A stretch of 64,000 nt of DNA from Chelydra serpentina (taxonomy: Eukaryota > Chordata > Testudines > Chelydridae), in NCBI GenBank assembly GCA_037349315.1, contig JBAIAC010000001.1:40858001-40922000 (forward strand), in the 5' to 3' direction. The notes beneath the pieces were generated by a model. It did not search any database. It was not told the origin of the DNA and was given only the letters and a program-made list of their open reading frames with translations. Every line of letters starts with the position of its first letter. Position 1 is the stretch's first letter. This document shows positions 33,145 to 43,889 of the stretch, one piece after another. Made by a program: the position numbers and the translations under genes.

Positions 33145-33461
33145 CAGGGGTTCTCAACTGGTTCTCAACTGTGGTCCACTGCTTCTTCAGGGAAAGCCCC
33201 TGGCGTGTTTACCTGCCGCATCCGCAGGTTCGGCCGGTAGCGACTCCCACCGCTCCAGGCCAATGGGGGCTGCAGGACATGGTGCGGGCCGAGAGATGTG
33301 CTGTCCACCGCGGCCCGCAGACCTCATTGGACTGGAGCGGCGAACTGCGGCCAGTGGGAGCCGCGACCGGCTGAACCTGCAGACGCGGCAGGTAAACAAA
33401 CCAGCCCAGTGCACCAGGGGCTTTCCCTGAAGAAGTGGTGGACCACAGTTGAGAACCACTG
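33145..33461. mobile_element. hAT-type MITE with CTGTAAGG duplication
   Basis: It starts CAGGGGTTCTCAACTG and ends CAGTTGAGAACCACTG. CTGTAAGG flanks both sides (33,137-33,144 and 33,462-33,469), a perfect 8-bp hAT target-site duplication. The left terminus contains a short tandem duplication of GGTTCTCAACT. Long internal arms pair TTTACCTGCCGC with GCGGCAGGTAAA. The interior closely resembles that of the element at 57,089, whose ends differ. Confidence 0.92.
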
Positions 33462-33469
33462 CTGTAAGG

Positions 33470-34430
33470 GGACAGGATGATGAAAGATTGGTTGACAGAG
33501 GAAGGAAGAAAGGATGGACCGGACTCATCTCAGTGCTTCTATGTGATCTGCACAGTAATTATTGCAGTTTGGGTTTCTGTGTACTGCACATTTAAAATTT
33601 TAATGAGTATTTCTGTCTCCAGAGCAGGTGCCATTTTGTGAGGCACAGTTGTGTGACATGTTACATTGGCTCTCATACACAGTGCACTTTGTTCTTCTCT
33701 TTACTCTAAAAAGTCATATGGAACACAACATTCTTGTACAGAGAGGGAGCGCAGAGATTAAGTAAAGGTGCTGTTTTTACATCTGACACTTCAGAGAAAG
33801 GTAACTGAGTACTGAACACAGGAGAGAAAAGAGGACAGTATTGAAGAAAAAGGTAAATTAATAATTACAAATTGGGTGAAACCTTGTTATGGATTGAGTT
33901 AAAACCTCATTCAAATGGCTGTGTGAATACGTTCCCCATTAAAGACAGTTGTAAGAGACAGTTAAGGGCCATACCTAAACCAAAGGCTAATTGAGTCTGC
34001 TCACAAATTTGTACCAGGTGGGCAGAAGGCTCAACTGGGCATTGTGACCAGGTGGGTGGAGAGGGAACACATAGAAAACTGCAAAAGACAGAGAGGGAGA
34101 CACAGCCTGAAGGAGCAGCTTAAAGCACAGTGGCTGACTCTGGAAGAAACCTGGGAAGATTTTTTTGGGTCAAGGGTGCAGACTGAAGAGTGTTCTTGGT
34201 GCTGTGAGCCAAAGAAGCTGTTTCCTGCTATTTCAGAGACATAGGACTTTGTACATTCTTTGTAAATAAACAAAAACAACATCAAAAGAAGATACCAGAC
34301 TCCATCAAAGTCTACTTCCAACTGGAATATCCCAGGGCCCCACAATTCAGCTAGCCACTTGGATTGAAAAGAAGCAACAGTGTACAGAGGATTACACCCA
34401 AAACTAACAAAAACCCCAAATTTACTGGCA
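33470..34430. other. Unassigned, possible LTR remnant near 34.2 kb
   Basis: TTTGTACATTCTTTGTAAAT followed by AAACA near 34,250 resembles the polyadenylation region of some LTRs, but I see no TG...CA ends. The 141-codon minus-strand frame at 34,031-34,456 has no recognisable domain. Confidence 0.3.
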
Positions 34431-34435
34431 ACATA

Positions 34436-35100
34436 TAAAAACATAAGAAGTGCCATACTGGGTCACACCAATGGTCCATCTAGCCCAGTATCCTCTCTCT
34501 GACAAAGACCAGTGCCAGATGGTTCAGAGGAAATCAACAGAATAGGGCAATTTCAAGTGATCCATCCCCTGTCATCCAGTAGTTCTGCAATTTCATACAG
34601 TATTAGAGTTCCTTCAGAACTCTTAGGCAGGGCCGGTGCAAGGAAGTTTCACGCCCTAGGCGAAACTTCCTTGCACCAGCCCTGCGCCCCCCACCTCACC
34701 CGCCTGCGGGCCATGGCAGCTGAGCGTGGAGCTGGGAGGCAGCTGCCCCCCAAATCCTGGTCCCCTAGGCGACCGCCTAGGATCGCCCAGTGATAGTGCC
34801 GGCCCTGCTCTTAGGTAAATACCATCTGGTTCTGTTAATTTATTACTGTTTTATTTATCAATTTATTCCAAAACCTCCTTTACCTATACCTCAGCCTAGA
34901 ACAGTTCCTTAGATTTCTCACCTAAAAAAGAGTGGCTCAGATATGGGAATCTCCCTCACATCATCTGCAGTGAAGACCAATGCAAAGAATTCATTTAGCT
35001 TCTCCTTAATAACCTTATCTTCCTTGTGTGCTCTTTTAGCACCTTAATAATTCAATGCCCCCCCATTGATTGTTTGGCAGGCTTCCTGCTTCTGCAGGGA
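34436..35100 (-). pseudogene. Degenerate CR1 LINE, minus strand
   Basis: ACATAAGAAGTGCCATACTG followed by GGTCACACCAATGGTCCATC is the reverse complement of a CR1 segment very common in turtles. After an hAT insertion at 34,628-34,807 the CR1 resumes at about 34,816 with TCATCTGCAGTGAAGACCAA and CTTCCTGCTTCTGCAGG. Comparison with the consensus I remember suggests internal deletions. No intact frame remains. Confidence 0.75.
34628..34807. mobile_element. 180-bp hAT MITE with CTCTTAGG duplication
   Basis: The ends CAGGGCCGGTGC and GTGCCGGCCCTG are near-perfect inverted repeats. CTCTTAGG lies at 34,620-34,627 and 34,808-34,815, a perfect 8-bp duplication. Next to the left end, GTGCAAGGAAGTTTC pairs exactly with GAAACTTCCTTGCAC across a short loop. 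It sits inside the minus-strand CR1, so it is younger than that copy. Confidence 0.93.
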
Positions 35101-35104
35101 AAAA

Positions 35105-36095
35105 AAATTTTTTTACGTTTTCTGTTCGTTTAGATAAATACCTCTTGAAACATTAATCAGTAACGATGTTTATACACCCAAAATATTCTATTACAGGAAT
35201 GAAGACATTAAAAAGTGTTGAAAGAAGCAACACAGCTCTAATTGAACAAGTCATTCCAACAATGAACATAATCAATGAACAAGCTCTGCCAGCTACCATA
35301 GGAGGTCATAGAAGAGTTAATAATGTTTGTTAATTGTTTTCATGTTTGAGAGAAGAAAGCCATGGCTCTGTTTTTATCAGAAGCTGCTCTATCAGTCAGG
35401 CCTCGTGACTTTTAACAGGCCTTTTAAGGTTCAGCCTCATGAAAATGATTTATTCTTTTATTTACCCAGACACATTTTTTTGTTCAAGCACTGGGTATCC
35501 CATATATAACTTTGCCAATGCTTTGACTTCTCCAGCAGCTGGTCTGTGTTGCTCCTGTGCAACTTTTTCTGTTCCTGTATCCTCTCTGGGCTCCATTTTT
35601 GAAAATGCATTTGCTCCTCCTGTGTTTTCATTAGTCTTATTTATAGAAATGGAAGTTTGTGGATTTTGTTTTCATAAAGGTGTCTGAGATGCTTTATGTT
35701 CTTACTCCATGGGACTGCTTAAATGAGCACAATCATTTTACACTACTCTGTTCCATGTCATTTCAGCTGGACTTTAATGAGTTATTACAGTATGATTGCT
35801 ATCATTTCCTGTAATACTGAGAGAAAATTAGTGCAGGTAAAATGGCACATAGACATGACGACAACTTTTCCGCACCAAAATGTCTTGAGTCTTCAAGTCA
35901 AGTCGTATAGGTAATTTACATGCTTTTTTTGGAAGGGCAAAGCCACAACCCCACACTTAGACAGGTTTTAACCCCTATTTACCACTACCAGGGAAAAGGA
36001 TGAGAAAAACTTGTCTAAGGGAGAGTGTAATTTCAGCCAATCCAAAAAAGAAGCATGAAAATCATACCAATAACAGATTGATGTGACAAGTTAAG
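35105..36095. other. No recognised feature
   Basis: This is AT-rich sequence with short open frames of at most 82 codons. They have no domains and no matching splice signals. Confidence 0.4.
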
Positions 36096-36096
36096 A

Positions 36097-36100
<4 letters not shown>

Positions 36101-36143
<43 letters not shown>
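36101..36143. repeat. (TG)21 microsatellite
   Basis: Uninterrupted TG repeat of about 43 bases. Confidence 0.98.
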
Positions 36144-36146
<3 letters not shown>

Positions 36147-36434
36147 ATCTCGCAGTCCCTATATTTCTTTGTCATACTTACCTGACCTCCGGGGCATATC
36201 ATTACTTACTACTATCTCTCCGCATTGTATCATCCCACCACCATTCCATTCTTCATCCTTCCCACTACAGTGGAACATCCCACTAATTCTCCCTTTCTTC
36301 TGCATTTTTCTTCCTCCCCACCTTTAAATCACTGCCTTCACACCAAGCTGTGCTTTTTGCCTTTGATCTTATTGCTACTTCCCCTTCGCCACATTTTTGT
36401 GCTCTTTACCACTTTTTGCTCCCCTTCATAGCTT

Positions 36435-36515
36435 GTGGGGCCTGATCCAAAACCCATGGAAGTCAATATCAGTACTTCCATTGACTTCTATGGGCTTTGG
36501 ATCAAGCTCACAATA
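36435..36515. repeat. Short foldback repeat
   Basis: GCCTGATCCAAAACCCATGG and CCATTGACTTCTATGGG, GGATCAAGC form an imperfect palindrome around a short centre. It belongs with the other small palindromic repeats in this window. Confidence 0.6.
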
Positions 36516-36747
36516 AGCTTCACTTTCTTCTTGATATAATCACATTCATTCCATTTAATAATCCGAAGAAAATCAAATCTACAGCCATTTGATACGAGCC
36601 ATTTATCATTTCCCTAGCCAAGCCTCAGGGGGGTTACTCTGAAAATTTGTCATGTATAAGGGGACTGTTGGCCCATTACTAAAACTTGGGGCGGGGGGTT
36701 AGTTGGCCCTCTCCCAGTACCAAAAGAAAAAGGAAGGGCTGATGATA

Positions 36748-36866
36748 TGGTGACCAGATGTCCCAATTTTATTGGGACAGTTCCAATATTCAGGGTTTTG
36801 TCTTACATAGGCGCCTATTACCCCTCACCTCCTGTCCTGATTTTTCACAGTTGCTATCTGGTCACT
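36748..36866. mobile_element. Short MITE with GTGACCAGAT ends
   Basis: GGTGACCAGATGTCCC on the left mirrors GCTATCTGGTCACTC on the right. About 120 bases lie between and include ATTTTATTGGGACAG. A superfamily cannot be assigned from what is visible. Confidence 0.6.
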
Positions 36867-36872
36867 CTAGCC

Positions 36873-37738
36873 CAGTGGTTTTCAAACTTTTTTTCTGGGG
36901 ACCCAATTGAAGAAAATTGTTGATTCCCATGACCCAATGGAGCTGGGGATGAGGAGTTTGGGGTGTGGGGTGTGGGAGGGGCTCAGGGCTGGGGCAGAGG
37001 GTTGGGGTGCATAGGTGAGGGTTGCAGAGTGGGCCCAGGAATGAGGGGTACAGGGTGGGGTAGGGGCTCTGAGCTGGAGCAGGGGGTTGAAGTGTGGGAG
37101 GGGGTCAGGGCTCTGGACTGGGGGTGCAGGCTCTGGGTTGGGGCCAGGGATTAGGGGTTTGGGGTGCAGGAAGGGGTTCAAGAGGATTGGAGTGTGGGAT
37201 GGGGTCAGGGCTCTGAGATGGAGTGCAGGCTCTGGGGTGGGGCCGGAGATGAGGGGTTTGGGGTGAAGGAAGGGGTTCCAGGTTTTGGGGGGCTCTGGCA
37301 GGGGATTGGGGCGCAGGGTTGGGGTGAGGGCTTACCTCCAGCAGCTCCCGGTCAGTGGCGCAGCCAGAGTGCAGAGGCAGGCTTCCCGTCTGTCCTGGCA
37401 CCGTGGACCGCGCTGCGCCCCGGAAGCGGCCAGCAGCAGGTCCGGCTCCTAGGCAGAGGCGTGCAAGCGGCTTTGTGCAACTCTCGCCCGCAGGCACTGC
37501 CAATGGGAGTGCGGAGCTGGTGCTCGGGGCAGGAGCTGTGCACGGAACCCCAGTGGCCCCCCTGCCTAGAAGCCGGACCTGCTACTGGCCGCTTCCAGAG
37601 CACAGCGCAGTGTTGAAACAGGTAGGCACTAGCCTGCCTTAGCTGGGCAGCACCACCAATGGGACTGACCAGAGCGACTCAGTGCCTGACATGCCGCGAC
37701 CCAGGACTGGGTCACAACCCGAACTTTGAAAAACGCTG
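36873..37738. mobile_element. 866-bp hAT element with internal G-rich repeats
   Basis: The ends are CAGTGGTTTTCAAACTTT and ACTTTGAAAAACGCTG. The flanking octamers CTCTAGCC and CTCTAGCT differ at one base. The left octamer overlaps the end of the neighbouring MITE, so this insertion came later. From 36,940 to 37,330 there are imperfect tandem units containing GAGGGGTTTGGGGTG. Further right, G+C-rich modules resemble those in the 29,583 element. It is non-autonomous; the long open frames are artefacts. Confidence 0.85.
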
Positions 37739-38879
37739 CTCTAGCTGCTGAGAAACCGGGACCCTGACAGTGACCGTCCCCAGGGGCAATGGGGAGAGGC
37801 CCATGTTCCAGGTCGGCCTGATTGACAGGGCAGGCAGGCCAATGAGGGAGTCAGGTGCCAGAGGTCACGACCTCCATGTGAGCCGGAGCTGCCTGGGCCA
37901 GAGCGGGGCTGAGCTAAGGGGAGAGCGGGAGCCTGAGCCGGGGAGCGGGGCAGCGCCAGCCAGAGAGAACCGGAGAAGCAGACAGAGCTGAGCAGAACCA
38001 CAGCAGCCAGAAGGGCCAGAGGAGCAGCCCAGGGGGCTGTGTTGGAGGCAGAGCCGCAGCGCTGAGGCAGAGCGGAGCTGGAGCAGTCTGGAGCCAAGTG
38101 CGGTGAGCAGCTGGTGAGAGCGAGGGGGAGCTGGGCAGGGAGATGTCCCAGCCAAGAGGCCCTGCAGGCCAGACTTGGAGGGGGAAGGTAACCCTGACAG
38201 GGTGGGGGGGAGGAGGAGGCGACACTGGGAGGAAAGGTCCTGCCACCTAGAGCCTGAAGGTGTGTGGATACCTCCAGAGCAAGTGTCCAACCGAGGCATC
38301 CCTACAGCACAGCCAGGGCCTGGGCAGGAGGCCTGGGACGTGTGAGGACACTGTGAACTGCCCTTACATTTCAGAGATGCTGGTTGTGATGTCCCCATGC
38401 CACAGAGGGGGTTGTGTGTTTTCCTTTAACTGTGCCTATGTTTTCCTTATTTTTTTTAATTGGTTGCTATTTAATGAATTGTATTTGCTTTGAACTGTAC
38501 GTAACGATCAGTGGGTCAGGGAAGCATCCACTGCGGAGAGAGCACCCTGGAGAGGGGACAGAGGTTAGGGTTTCCCAAGTGACCACAACAAGATTGGGGG
38601 TCAAGCCCCCGGAATCTGGGCCCAGCCTTGTTGGGATTACAAGGACTCTGCCACACAGGAGAGTGGAACGGGAGTCCTCAAGGTCAGGCAGGCCTCTGTG
38701 TAAAAGAAAGGGAGCGAGGACTCAGATCCCTTCACTAGCTAATTCCACAGGAGTAGTATATAAACCAGGAAAATTCCCCACAATAGCAGGACCATTTCCC
38801 CATATGCAAAGCAGAATTGTTGTATTTATAGTTTCAACTCACATTTTACTCATGGATACTATCCTTAGATAATCAAAAC

Positions 38880-39505
38880 TCCCCCAAAATATCCATGAGC
38901 TAAACTTTGTGAGATCAGTAACTTCTAGACTATTTCACCACCTTAGTACTATTAATCCATCTTTATTTTCATCTCTTCTTTTTCTTGTTTAACAACATCC
39001 ACTCGGAGAAATTAGTGTCTCTCTCAGGAGATTTCCATTATTGGCACTCTCTCCACAAGCCCAGAAAGTTTTCTATTAAGAGTAGTACAATTGTTGTCCA
39101 AAAGTAGGATAATCTCCTGATGAGCATCTCTTCTACAATTAGCTTTTTCAGTAGAATAATCAATCCTCAATGTTTTGCCAGCCACATCATTAATTGAAGC
39201 ATCATTGTTTGAAAGAGGCTTATGCTAAGACAGGGAAACTAACTGTGTGAGAACCAACAGCTGCTATACTTGTGCCTTATCCTTTGGCATGACTGAACCA
39301 ATATTAAGCATTTCAGTTTCTTCCCAGTGAAGAAAAAAGTTACACTTTCTCAGGAAATAATCCTGAAAAAAGTAGAAATTAACAGGTCCTATAAGCGGCA
39401 ACAATTTTCTCTCTTATGTGCATATTACTCCCCTCCTATTTTCTTAATAAATATTTAGTAAATATCACAAGTGGTAGATTGACAACCACTGGGTACTGCA
39501 ATCCT
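38880..39505. other. No recognised feature
   Basis: This is unassigned AT-rich sequence between two transposon-rich blocks. Confidence 0.4.
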
Positions 39506-39517
39506 CTAGCCATAGAA

Positions 39518-39726
39518 CAGGGGTTCTCAAACTGGGGGTCGGGACCCCTCAGGTTATTACATGGGGGGTCATGAGCTGTCAACCTCAACCCCAAACCTCG
39601 CTTTGCCTCCCCAGCATTTATAATACTGTTAAATATAAAAACAAGTGTTTTTAATTTATAGGGGGGTCACACTCAGAGGCTTGCTATGTGAAAGGGGTCA
39701 CCAGTACAATAGTTTGAGAACCACTG
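39518..39726. mobile_element. hAT MITE with CCATAGAA duplication
   Basis: It begins CAGGGGTTCTCAAACTG and ends AGTTTGAGAACCACTG. CCATAGAA at 39,510-39,517 and 39,727-39,734 is a perfect 8-bp duplication. The body (GGTCGGGACCCCTCAGG ... GGGGTCACCAG) is the hAT MITE I know as common in turtles. It is 209 bp long and non-coding. Confidence 0.93.
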
Positions 39727-39833
39727 CCATAGAAGATGCATAAAAGATCAGCAGCAGTGCAGCCTTCCCCATACTACCATGTCAACAGCATCACAATTCT
39801 TCTGTAGAAGGGAAAAAGCAGTTCAGTATCTAA

Positions 39834-40128
39834 GGGCTTGTCTTCACTACCCGCCGGATCGGCAGGTAGCAATCGATCTTTCGGGGATCGATTTTTCGCG
39901 TCTCGTTTAGACGCGATTAATCGATCCCCGAAAGCGCTCCCTGTCGGCTCCGGAAATCCACCTCATCGAAAGGTGGAAGCGGAGTTGACGGGGGAGCGGC
40001 AGCGATCAACTCGCCGTCGTCCTCATGGCCAGGTAAGTCGATTACGATACGCCGACTTCAGCTATGTTATTCACGTAGCTGAAGCTGCATATCGTAGATC
40101 GACCCCCTCCCCTAGTGTAGCCCTGGGC
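39834..40128. mobile_element. Harbinger-like MITE flanked by TAA
   Basis: The left end reads GGGCTTGTCTTCACTACC and the right end AGTGTAGCCCTGGGC. TAA flanks both sides (39,831-39,833 and 40,129-40,131). Internal pairs include CGCGTCTCGTTTAGACGCG and the hairpin around CAGCTATGTTATTCACGTAG. It is the same family as 7,931, 19,591, 46,110 and 52,820. Confidence 0.8.
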
Positions 40129-40342
40129 TAAGCCATTTCCATCTTGGACCTCTTTGCCAAAACCACTAACAAAATCTCTCATCTTCATTTGTGGATATTC
40201 ATACATTTACTGTAGCTACCCATGAATCTAGTTAAGCAGTGTAATCTTTACATGGATATAAGTCAAAAGTTCCAAATTTCTTATACAACGCAGTGAAATC
40301 TTATGTCCATTTATCCTCCAGTCTTTCTTACATACTATATTG

Positions 40343-40785
40343 CAGGGGTGGCCAACCTGAGCCTGAGAAGGAGCCACAATTTACCAATGTACATTACCAA
40401 AGACCCACAGTAATACATCAGCAGCCTCCCATCCCCGCGCTTCCCGCCCACTGGCAGCCCCGCCGATCAGCGCCTCCCCCTCCTTCCCTGCATCTCCTGA
40501 TCAGCTGTTTCATGGTGTGCAGGAGGCTCACCGGGGGGGGGGGGGGGCGGGGGCGGGAGAGGGAGAGCAAGGACATGACAGGCTCAGGGAGAGGGTGAGA
40601 AGGGGTGGAGTGGGGGCAGGGCCTGTGGCAGAGCCAGGGGTTGACCAGTGAGCACCCCTCCCCACACCACATTGGAAAGTTGGCGCCTGTAGCTCCAGCC
40701 CCGGAGTCGATGCCTATAATATGCGGCTCTTTGTAACTTCTGAAGAGCTCCATGTGGCTCCGAAGCCACAAGCTGGCCACCCCTG
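40343..40785. mobile_element. hAT-like element with CAGGGGTGGCCAAC ends
   Basis: The termini CAGGGGTGGCCAAC and GCTGGCCACCCCTG are inverted repeats of the hAT type. The flanks CTATATTG and CATATTGA could be one 8-bp duplication with a slip, but they do not align cleanly. The interior has a G-run at about 40,533-40,546 and the module TCCCGCCCACTGGCAG ... GATCAGCGCC, which also occurs in the unrelated pogo-type element at 60,111. Confidence 0.8.
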
Positions 40786-40822
40786 CATATTGATTTCTAT
40801 CCATAACCTTAGGACTGTAGAG

Positions 40823-40956
40823 CAGTAGTTCACTGTTTTTGATCTGTGGATCATTTTCATCAGAGAGACCCTCTCATCGACACTGCCCATAAAGTAGTTA
40901 ATCTGGTAGGCCACCAGAATCAGCTCTGTGAAGTACTTGGCATTTGAGAATCTCTG
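40823..40956. mobile_element. Possible hAT MITE
   Basis: CAGTAGTTCACTGTTTTTGA on the left and TTGAGAATCTCTG on the right resemble decayed hAT ends. The flanking octamers CTGTAGAG and CTAAAAAG agree poorly. The sequence TGATCTGTGGATCATTTTC fits an old family I remember, but the call is weak. Confidence 0.4.
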
Positions 40957-41004
40957 CTAAAAAGAGTAGGTACCACAAGTTAATAGCTCACTCTAGTTAT
41001 ATTT

Positions 41005-41115
41005 TAAGGGCTAGATTTGGATCTTCATTACACTTGTGTAAATCCAAAACCACTCCATTAATTTAAGTGCTATTACTCCAGATTTGCACAAGTGGAAGTG
41101 AGATTAGAATTTGTC
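41005..41115. repeat. Short foldback repeat (TTGTGTAAATCC type)
   Basis: ACACTTGTGTAAATCC and CCAGATTTGCACAAGTGG are approximate inverted copies around ACTCCATTAATTTAAGT. It is one of the small amniote palindromic repeats and is non-coding. Confidence 0.5.
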
Positions 41116-41308
41116 TTTAGACTGCAGTAAAATTCCCTTTGGGAGTGGTGGTACTAAAACTATGATTTGATTAGCTGCAGGGGGACCCACTCTCTCTGCT
41201 CCTAGTAGAATTCTAACCAACTTTTAGGACACACTTGTTCGTTGCCACGCTGAATTGACACTACTGGAACTATAACGGAGGTGCAAATTGATATTTTTCA
41301 GCCTGTCA

Positions 41309-41327
41309 GAGAGAGAGAGAGAGAGAG
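41309..41327. repeat. (GA)n microsatellite
   Basis: A short uninterrupted GA run of about 19 bases. Confidence 0.9.
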
Positions 41328-41637
41328 TTGGACTTTTAAAAGGAATTCGAGTTCTAACTCTAAACTAAACCTGGTTCCACCCATTTCAAGAGGTTTTTGG
41401 CACTTGTAGTCCAAGGGCCAATAGAGTTATAGATCTTAGAGAACAGCCTGCTGGAAGAGGAAGTGGAATAAAAGTACAGTAGAACCTCAGCGTTACGGAC
41501 ACCTTGGGAATGGAAGTTGTTCATAACTCTGAAATGTTCATAACTCTGAACAAGACATTATGGGATGCTTCTCGGACTGCTCGGAGCAGGGGCTCACATC
41601 TGAGACTGCAAACTTCAGCTTCTTCACCTCCTACCTG

Positions 41638-43030
41638 TAAGGGTCTTGTGGCAAACTGCCGGCACTACTATGATGGGTCCTGCACTCTCTCTTCTTGTGG
41701 GGGGTTTTCAGGGTGCCATTTCTTGCCCCTGAACTGGGGTAACAGCTATTCTACTAGTATCCCAGGGAAGGGGAGTGGAGAGGGAGGGACCCAGGCCCGC
41801 CCTCTACTCCGGGTCCCAGCCCAGGGGCCCTATGATAGCAGGTGAACCACTTGTACCAACTTTCCCCTGGGCTACTTCCCTCTCTTGACCTTCTGCTTGT
41901 GGGGCTTCCTGCCTTCCCTCTGCACAAGCCAGGTGTCCCTTTACCTAGGATCTTGGTCTTCTTAGCCCGCCACAGCACTTCTGTCATAAATATGAAGGGA
42001 AGGGGGAGAGGGTCTGATGCAGTGCTATAAAATCCTCTTTCCAGTAAAGGGTTAAGAAATGCAGGTAGCCAGACTGACACCTGACCTGGCTGGCATCTGA
42101 CCAATAAGGGGACAAGATACTTTCAAACTTTGGGAGGGGGGGACGGTTTTAGTGGGTGTCTTTGTCTGAGAGAGAGTGATCTTGGAAGACAGAAGGAACT
42201 TACAGAAAATCAAACCTCCCTTTTCTGAAGTAAGTTTAGATAGCATAGCGTATAGATTTCTGTTTATTTTTGCTTGGTGTATCCCCTGTGTTAGAAAGGG
42301 CAAGAGGGGAGGGGTATTCATGGTTTTCTGTAACGTTAAGGTTTTGTCCAGAGGGGGAAATCTCTATGAGTTTGGAAATATAGTGCCCTGTGAAATAGTT
42401 ACCATCCTGATTTTACAGAGATGATTTTACCTTCTTTATTTTTAATAAAATCCTTCTTTTAAGAAGTTGACTGTTTTCTATGGTGTTAAAACCCAGGGGG
42501 TGGGTTTTTAGATCACTGTGTAACCAATTGGTTGGGAGATTGTTCTCAAGCTTCCCCAGGAAAGGGGGTGTACGGCTTGAGGGGGTATTTTGCGGGGGAG
42601 GGAAGTTCAAGTGATTCCTTTCCTGGATTCCTGTTAGACATTTGATGGTGGCAGCAAGAAGCATTTCTCGGGGTGCAGGGAATTTTGTACCTTGGGGGGT
42701 TTACCCTAAGCTGGTAAAAATAAGCTTAGGGGCTCTGAATGCGGGTCCCCACGTCTTTACCCTAGAGTTTAGAGTGGGGAGGGAACCCTGACAACTTCTC
42801 AAAACTCTCCTCCGCTTTCCTCCGAACTGCTCTTTGTTGCACCGCCAATCCACTCTGATTCACTCCTCCAAACTGCTCCAACTCCTCCTCACTCTGCTCC
42901 AACTCCTCTTCTGGCTGATTGAAGCAGGGGGATTTTATCAGGTGACTGGCTTCAGGTGCTCTAATTGGTTTCAGGTGCTTTTAATTAATCTACAGGGAAT
43001 AAGGCTTCTCCTCATCCTAGATCACTCTCC
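41638..43030. mobile_element. LTR-type repeat split by a solo LTR
   Basis: GGCAAACTGCCGGCACTACT at about 41,650, GACCCAGGCCCGCCCTCTAC at about 41,790 and, past the solo LTR, GGCTGATTGAAGCAGGGGG at about 42,914 follow the order of a turtle LTR as I remember it. The solo LTR has the CCACAGCACTTC / ACTTCTCAAAACTC junction sequence on its two sides. The outer boundaries are not firmly set and no coding region is present. Confidence 0.45.
41982..42793 (+). mobile_element. Solo LTR with ACTTC duplication
   Basis: The 812-bp unit starts TGTCATAAATATGAAGGG and ends GGAACCCTGACA, TG...CA ends with inverted TGTCA/TGACA. ACTTC occurs on both sides (41,977-41,981 and 42,794-42,798). A TATAAAAT box lies near 42,025 and an AATAAA signal near 42,446, so its U3-R-U5 order is plus-strand. 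No gag, pol or env sequence adjoins it, so it is probably a solo LTR of an endogenous retrovirus. Confidence 0.9.
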
Positions 43031-43260
43031 CATAGGCGCCGACTTCGTGGGTGCTCCGGGGCTGGAGCACCCATGGAAAAAAATTGGTGGGTGCTCTGCA
43101 CCCACCGGCAACTCCCCACGATCCCCGGAGCTCGCGCCCAACTTACCGGACCACCGGGCGATGTTCCGGGGCCCCGCCCCCGACGACGTTGCGGTGGCGT
43201 CGGGGGCGGGGCCCCGTGACGTCACCGGCGTCGGGGTGGGGCCCGGCGTCAGCACCCACC
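43031..43260. mobile_element. hAT-like MITE fragment (TAGGCGCCGAC end)
   Basis: CATAGGCGCCGACTTCGTGG followed by GTGCTCCGGGGCTGG is the left end of a turtle MITE I remember. The pairs GGTGGGTGCTCTGCACCC and GGGGCGGGGCCCCGT form internal palindromes. The expected right terminus is absent or altered after CAGCACCCACCGACG. The copy is very G+C-rich, with dense CG dinucleotides. Confidence 0.55.
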
Positions 43261-43330
43261 GACGCTGACGGAAGTCAGCGTCGCTGCACTCTCCTGCTGC
43301 CTTCTGGCCATGCTGTATCACAGTCTAAAC

Positions 43331-43349
43331 CACACACACACACACACAC
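43331..43349. repeat. (CA)n microsatellite
   Basis: About nine and a half CA units just to the right of the hAT fragment. Confidence 0.9.
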
Positions 43350-43889
43350 GGTTGGGTATAGGCAGCTGGTTCTAGCCCCTTGGCTGCAAGGGTGATGAGA
43401 GAGGCACATTGGGGCAGTGGATGCGTGGTGCAAGGTGTAGTCCTTTAAAACTGAGCTGCTCCTCCAGAGCACAGTGTGCAGACAGGAGCTTGGGCTCCAG
43501 CAGCGAACACTCCAGGCTAGGTTTCAGCAGGAGCGCGGAAAGTTTCTTTCCCGGGCTCGGACTGAGCATGCAAGCTTGTCCTCTTCCCGGCCAGGGAAGG
43601 GGGATGAAACTGCACCCATGGCTTACAGGAAAGCAGCGCAGGCCTCAGCGCTGCTCCTGCCGGCTGCCCCCCCCCATGTGGCGAGTAGGGTATGGGGGTG
43701 GGGACTGGCAGCCCAGATGTGCCTACCTTTAAGATGCAATACAGGCACAGTACAGTATTTCCTGTGGGGAGGAGGTGTTTGTTTTTTGCCTCCACTGCTG
43801 CTTGATTGCTTACTTCCCATTCCACATGATGTCCGGTTAACTGGTCAGTCCATAACTCTGGTGTTTGTATCTTTGAGGTTCTACTGTAA

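Larger units (their letters stand above)
36625..38760 (+). mobile_element. Probable LTR-retroelement repeat, interrupted
   Basis: GGGGACTGTTGGCCCATTAC at about 36,660 and the G+C-rich text from 37,747 onward (TGACAGGGCAGGCAGGCC, AGCTGAGCAGAACC, AACGATCAGTGGGTCAGG) match in order a turtle LTR-type repeat as I remember it. Two DNA elements interrupt it, at 36,748-36,866 and 36,873-37,738. I could not fix TG...CA ends or a target duplication, so the class is inferred. Minus-strand open frames of up to 177 codons across it are artefacts of high G+C. Confidence 0.45.
41477..43886. mobile_element. pogo/Tigger-like element filled with later insertions
   Basis: The left end reads CAGTAGAACCTCAGCGTTAC and the right end GAGGTTCTACTG, flanked by TA on both sides (41,475-41,476 and 43,887-43,888). 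This matches Tc1/mariner-superfamily Tigger elements. Sub-terminal CATAACTCTG motifs also match between the ends. The element contains an LTR-type repeat, a solo LTR (41,982-42,793), an hAT piece (43,031-43,260) and a CA run. I see no transposase remnants, so it was probably a short MITE before the insertions. The many open frames here come from the inserts. Confidence 0.8.

Noticed and set aside
34031..34456. A 141-codon minus-strand frame
   Set aside because: It has hydrophobic stretches but no recognisable family, no promoter or splice context, and runs into a CR1 fragment. It is possibly part of an LTR remnant, not a gene.
37865..38398. A 177-codon minus-strand open frame and other long frames at 37.1-38.4 kb
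   Set aside because: They overlap on both strands in G+C-rich LTR-like and hAT sequence, have no recognisable domain and read through repeat text. High G+C lowers stop-codon frequency.
41982..42793. An intact endogenous retrovirus
   Set aside because: Only one LTR with its target duplication is present and no gag, pol or env text adjoins it.
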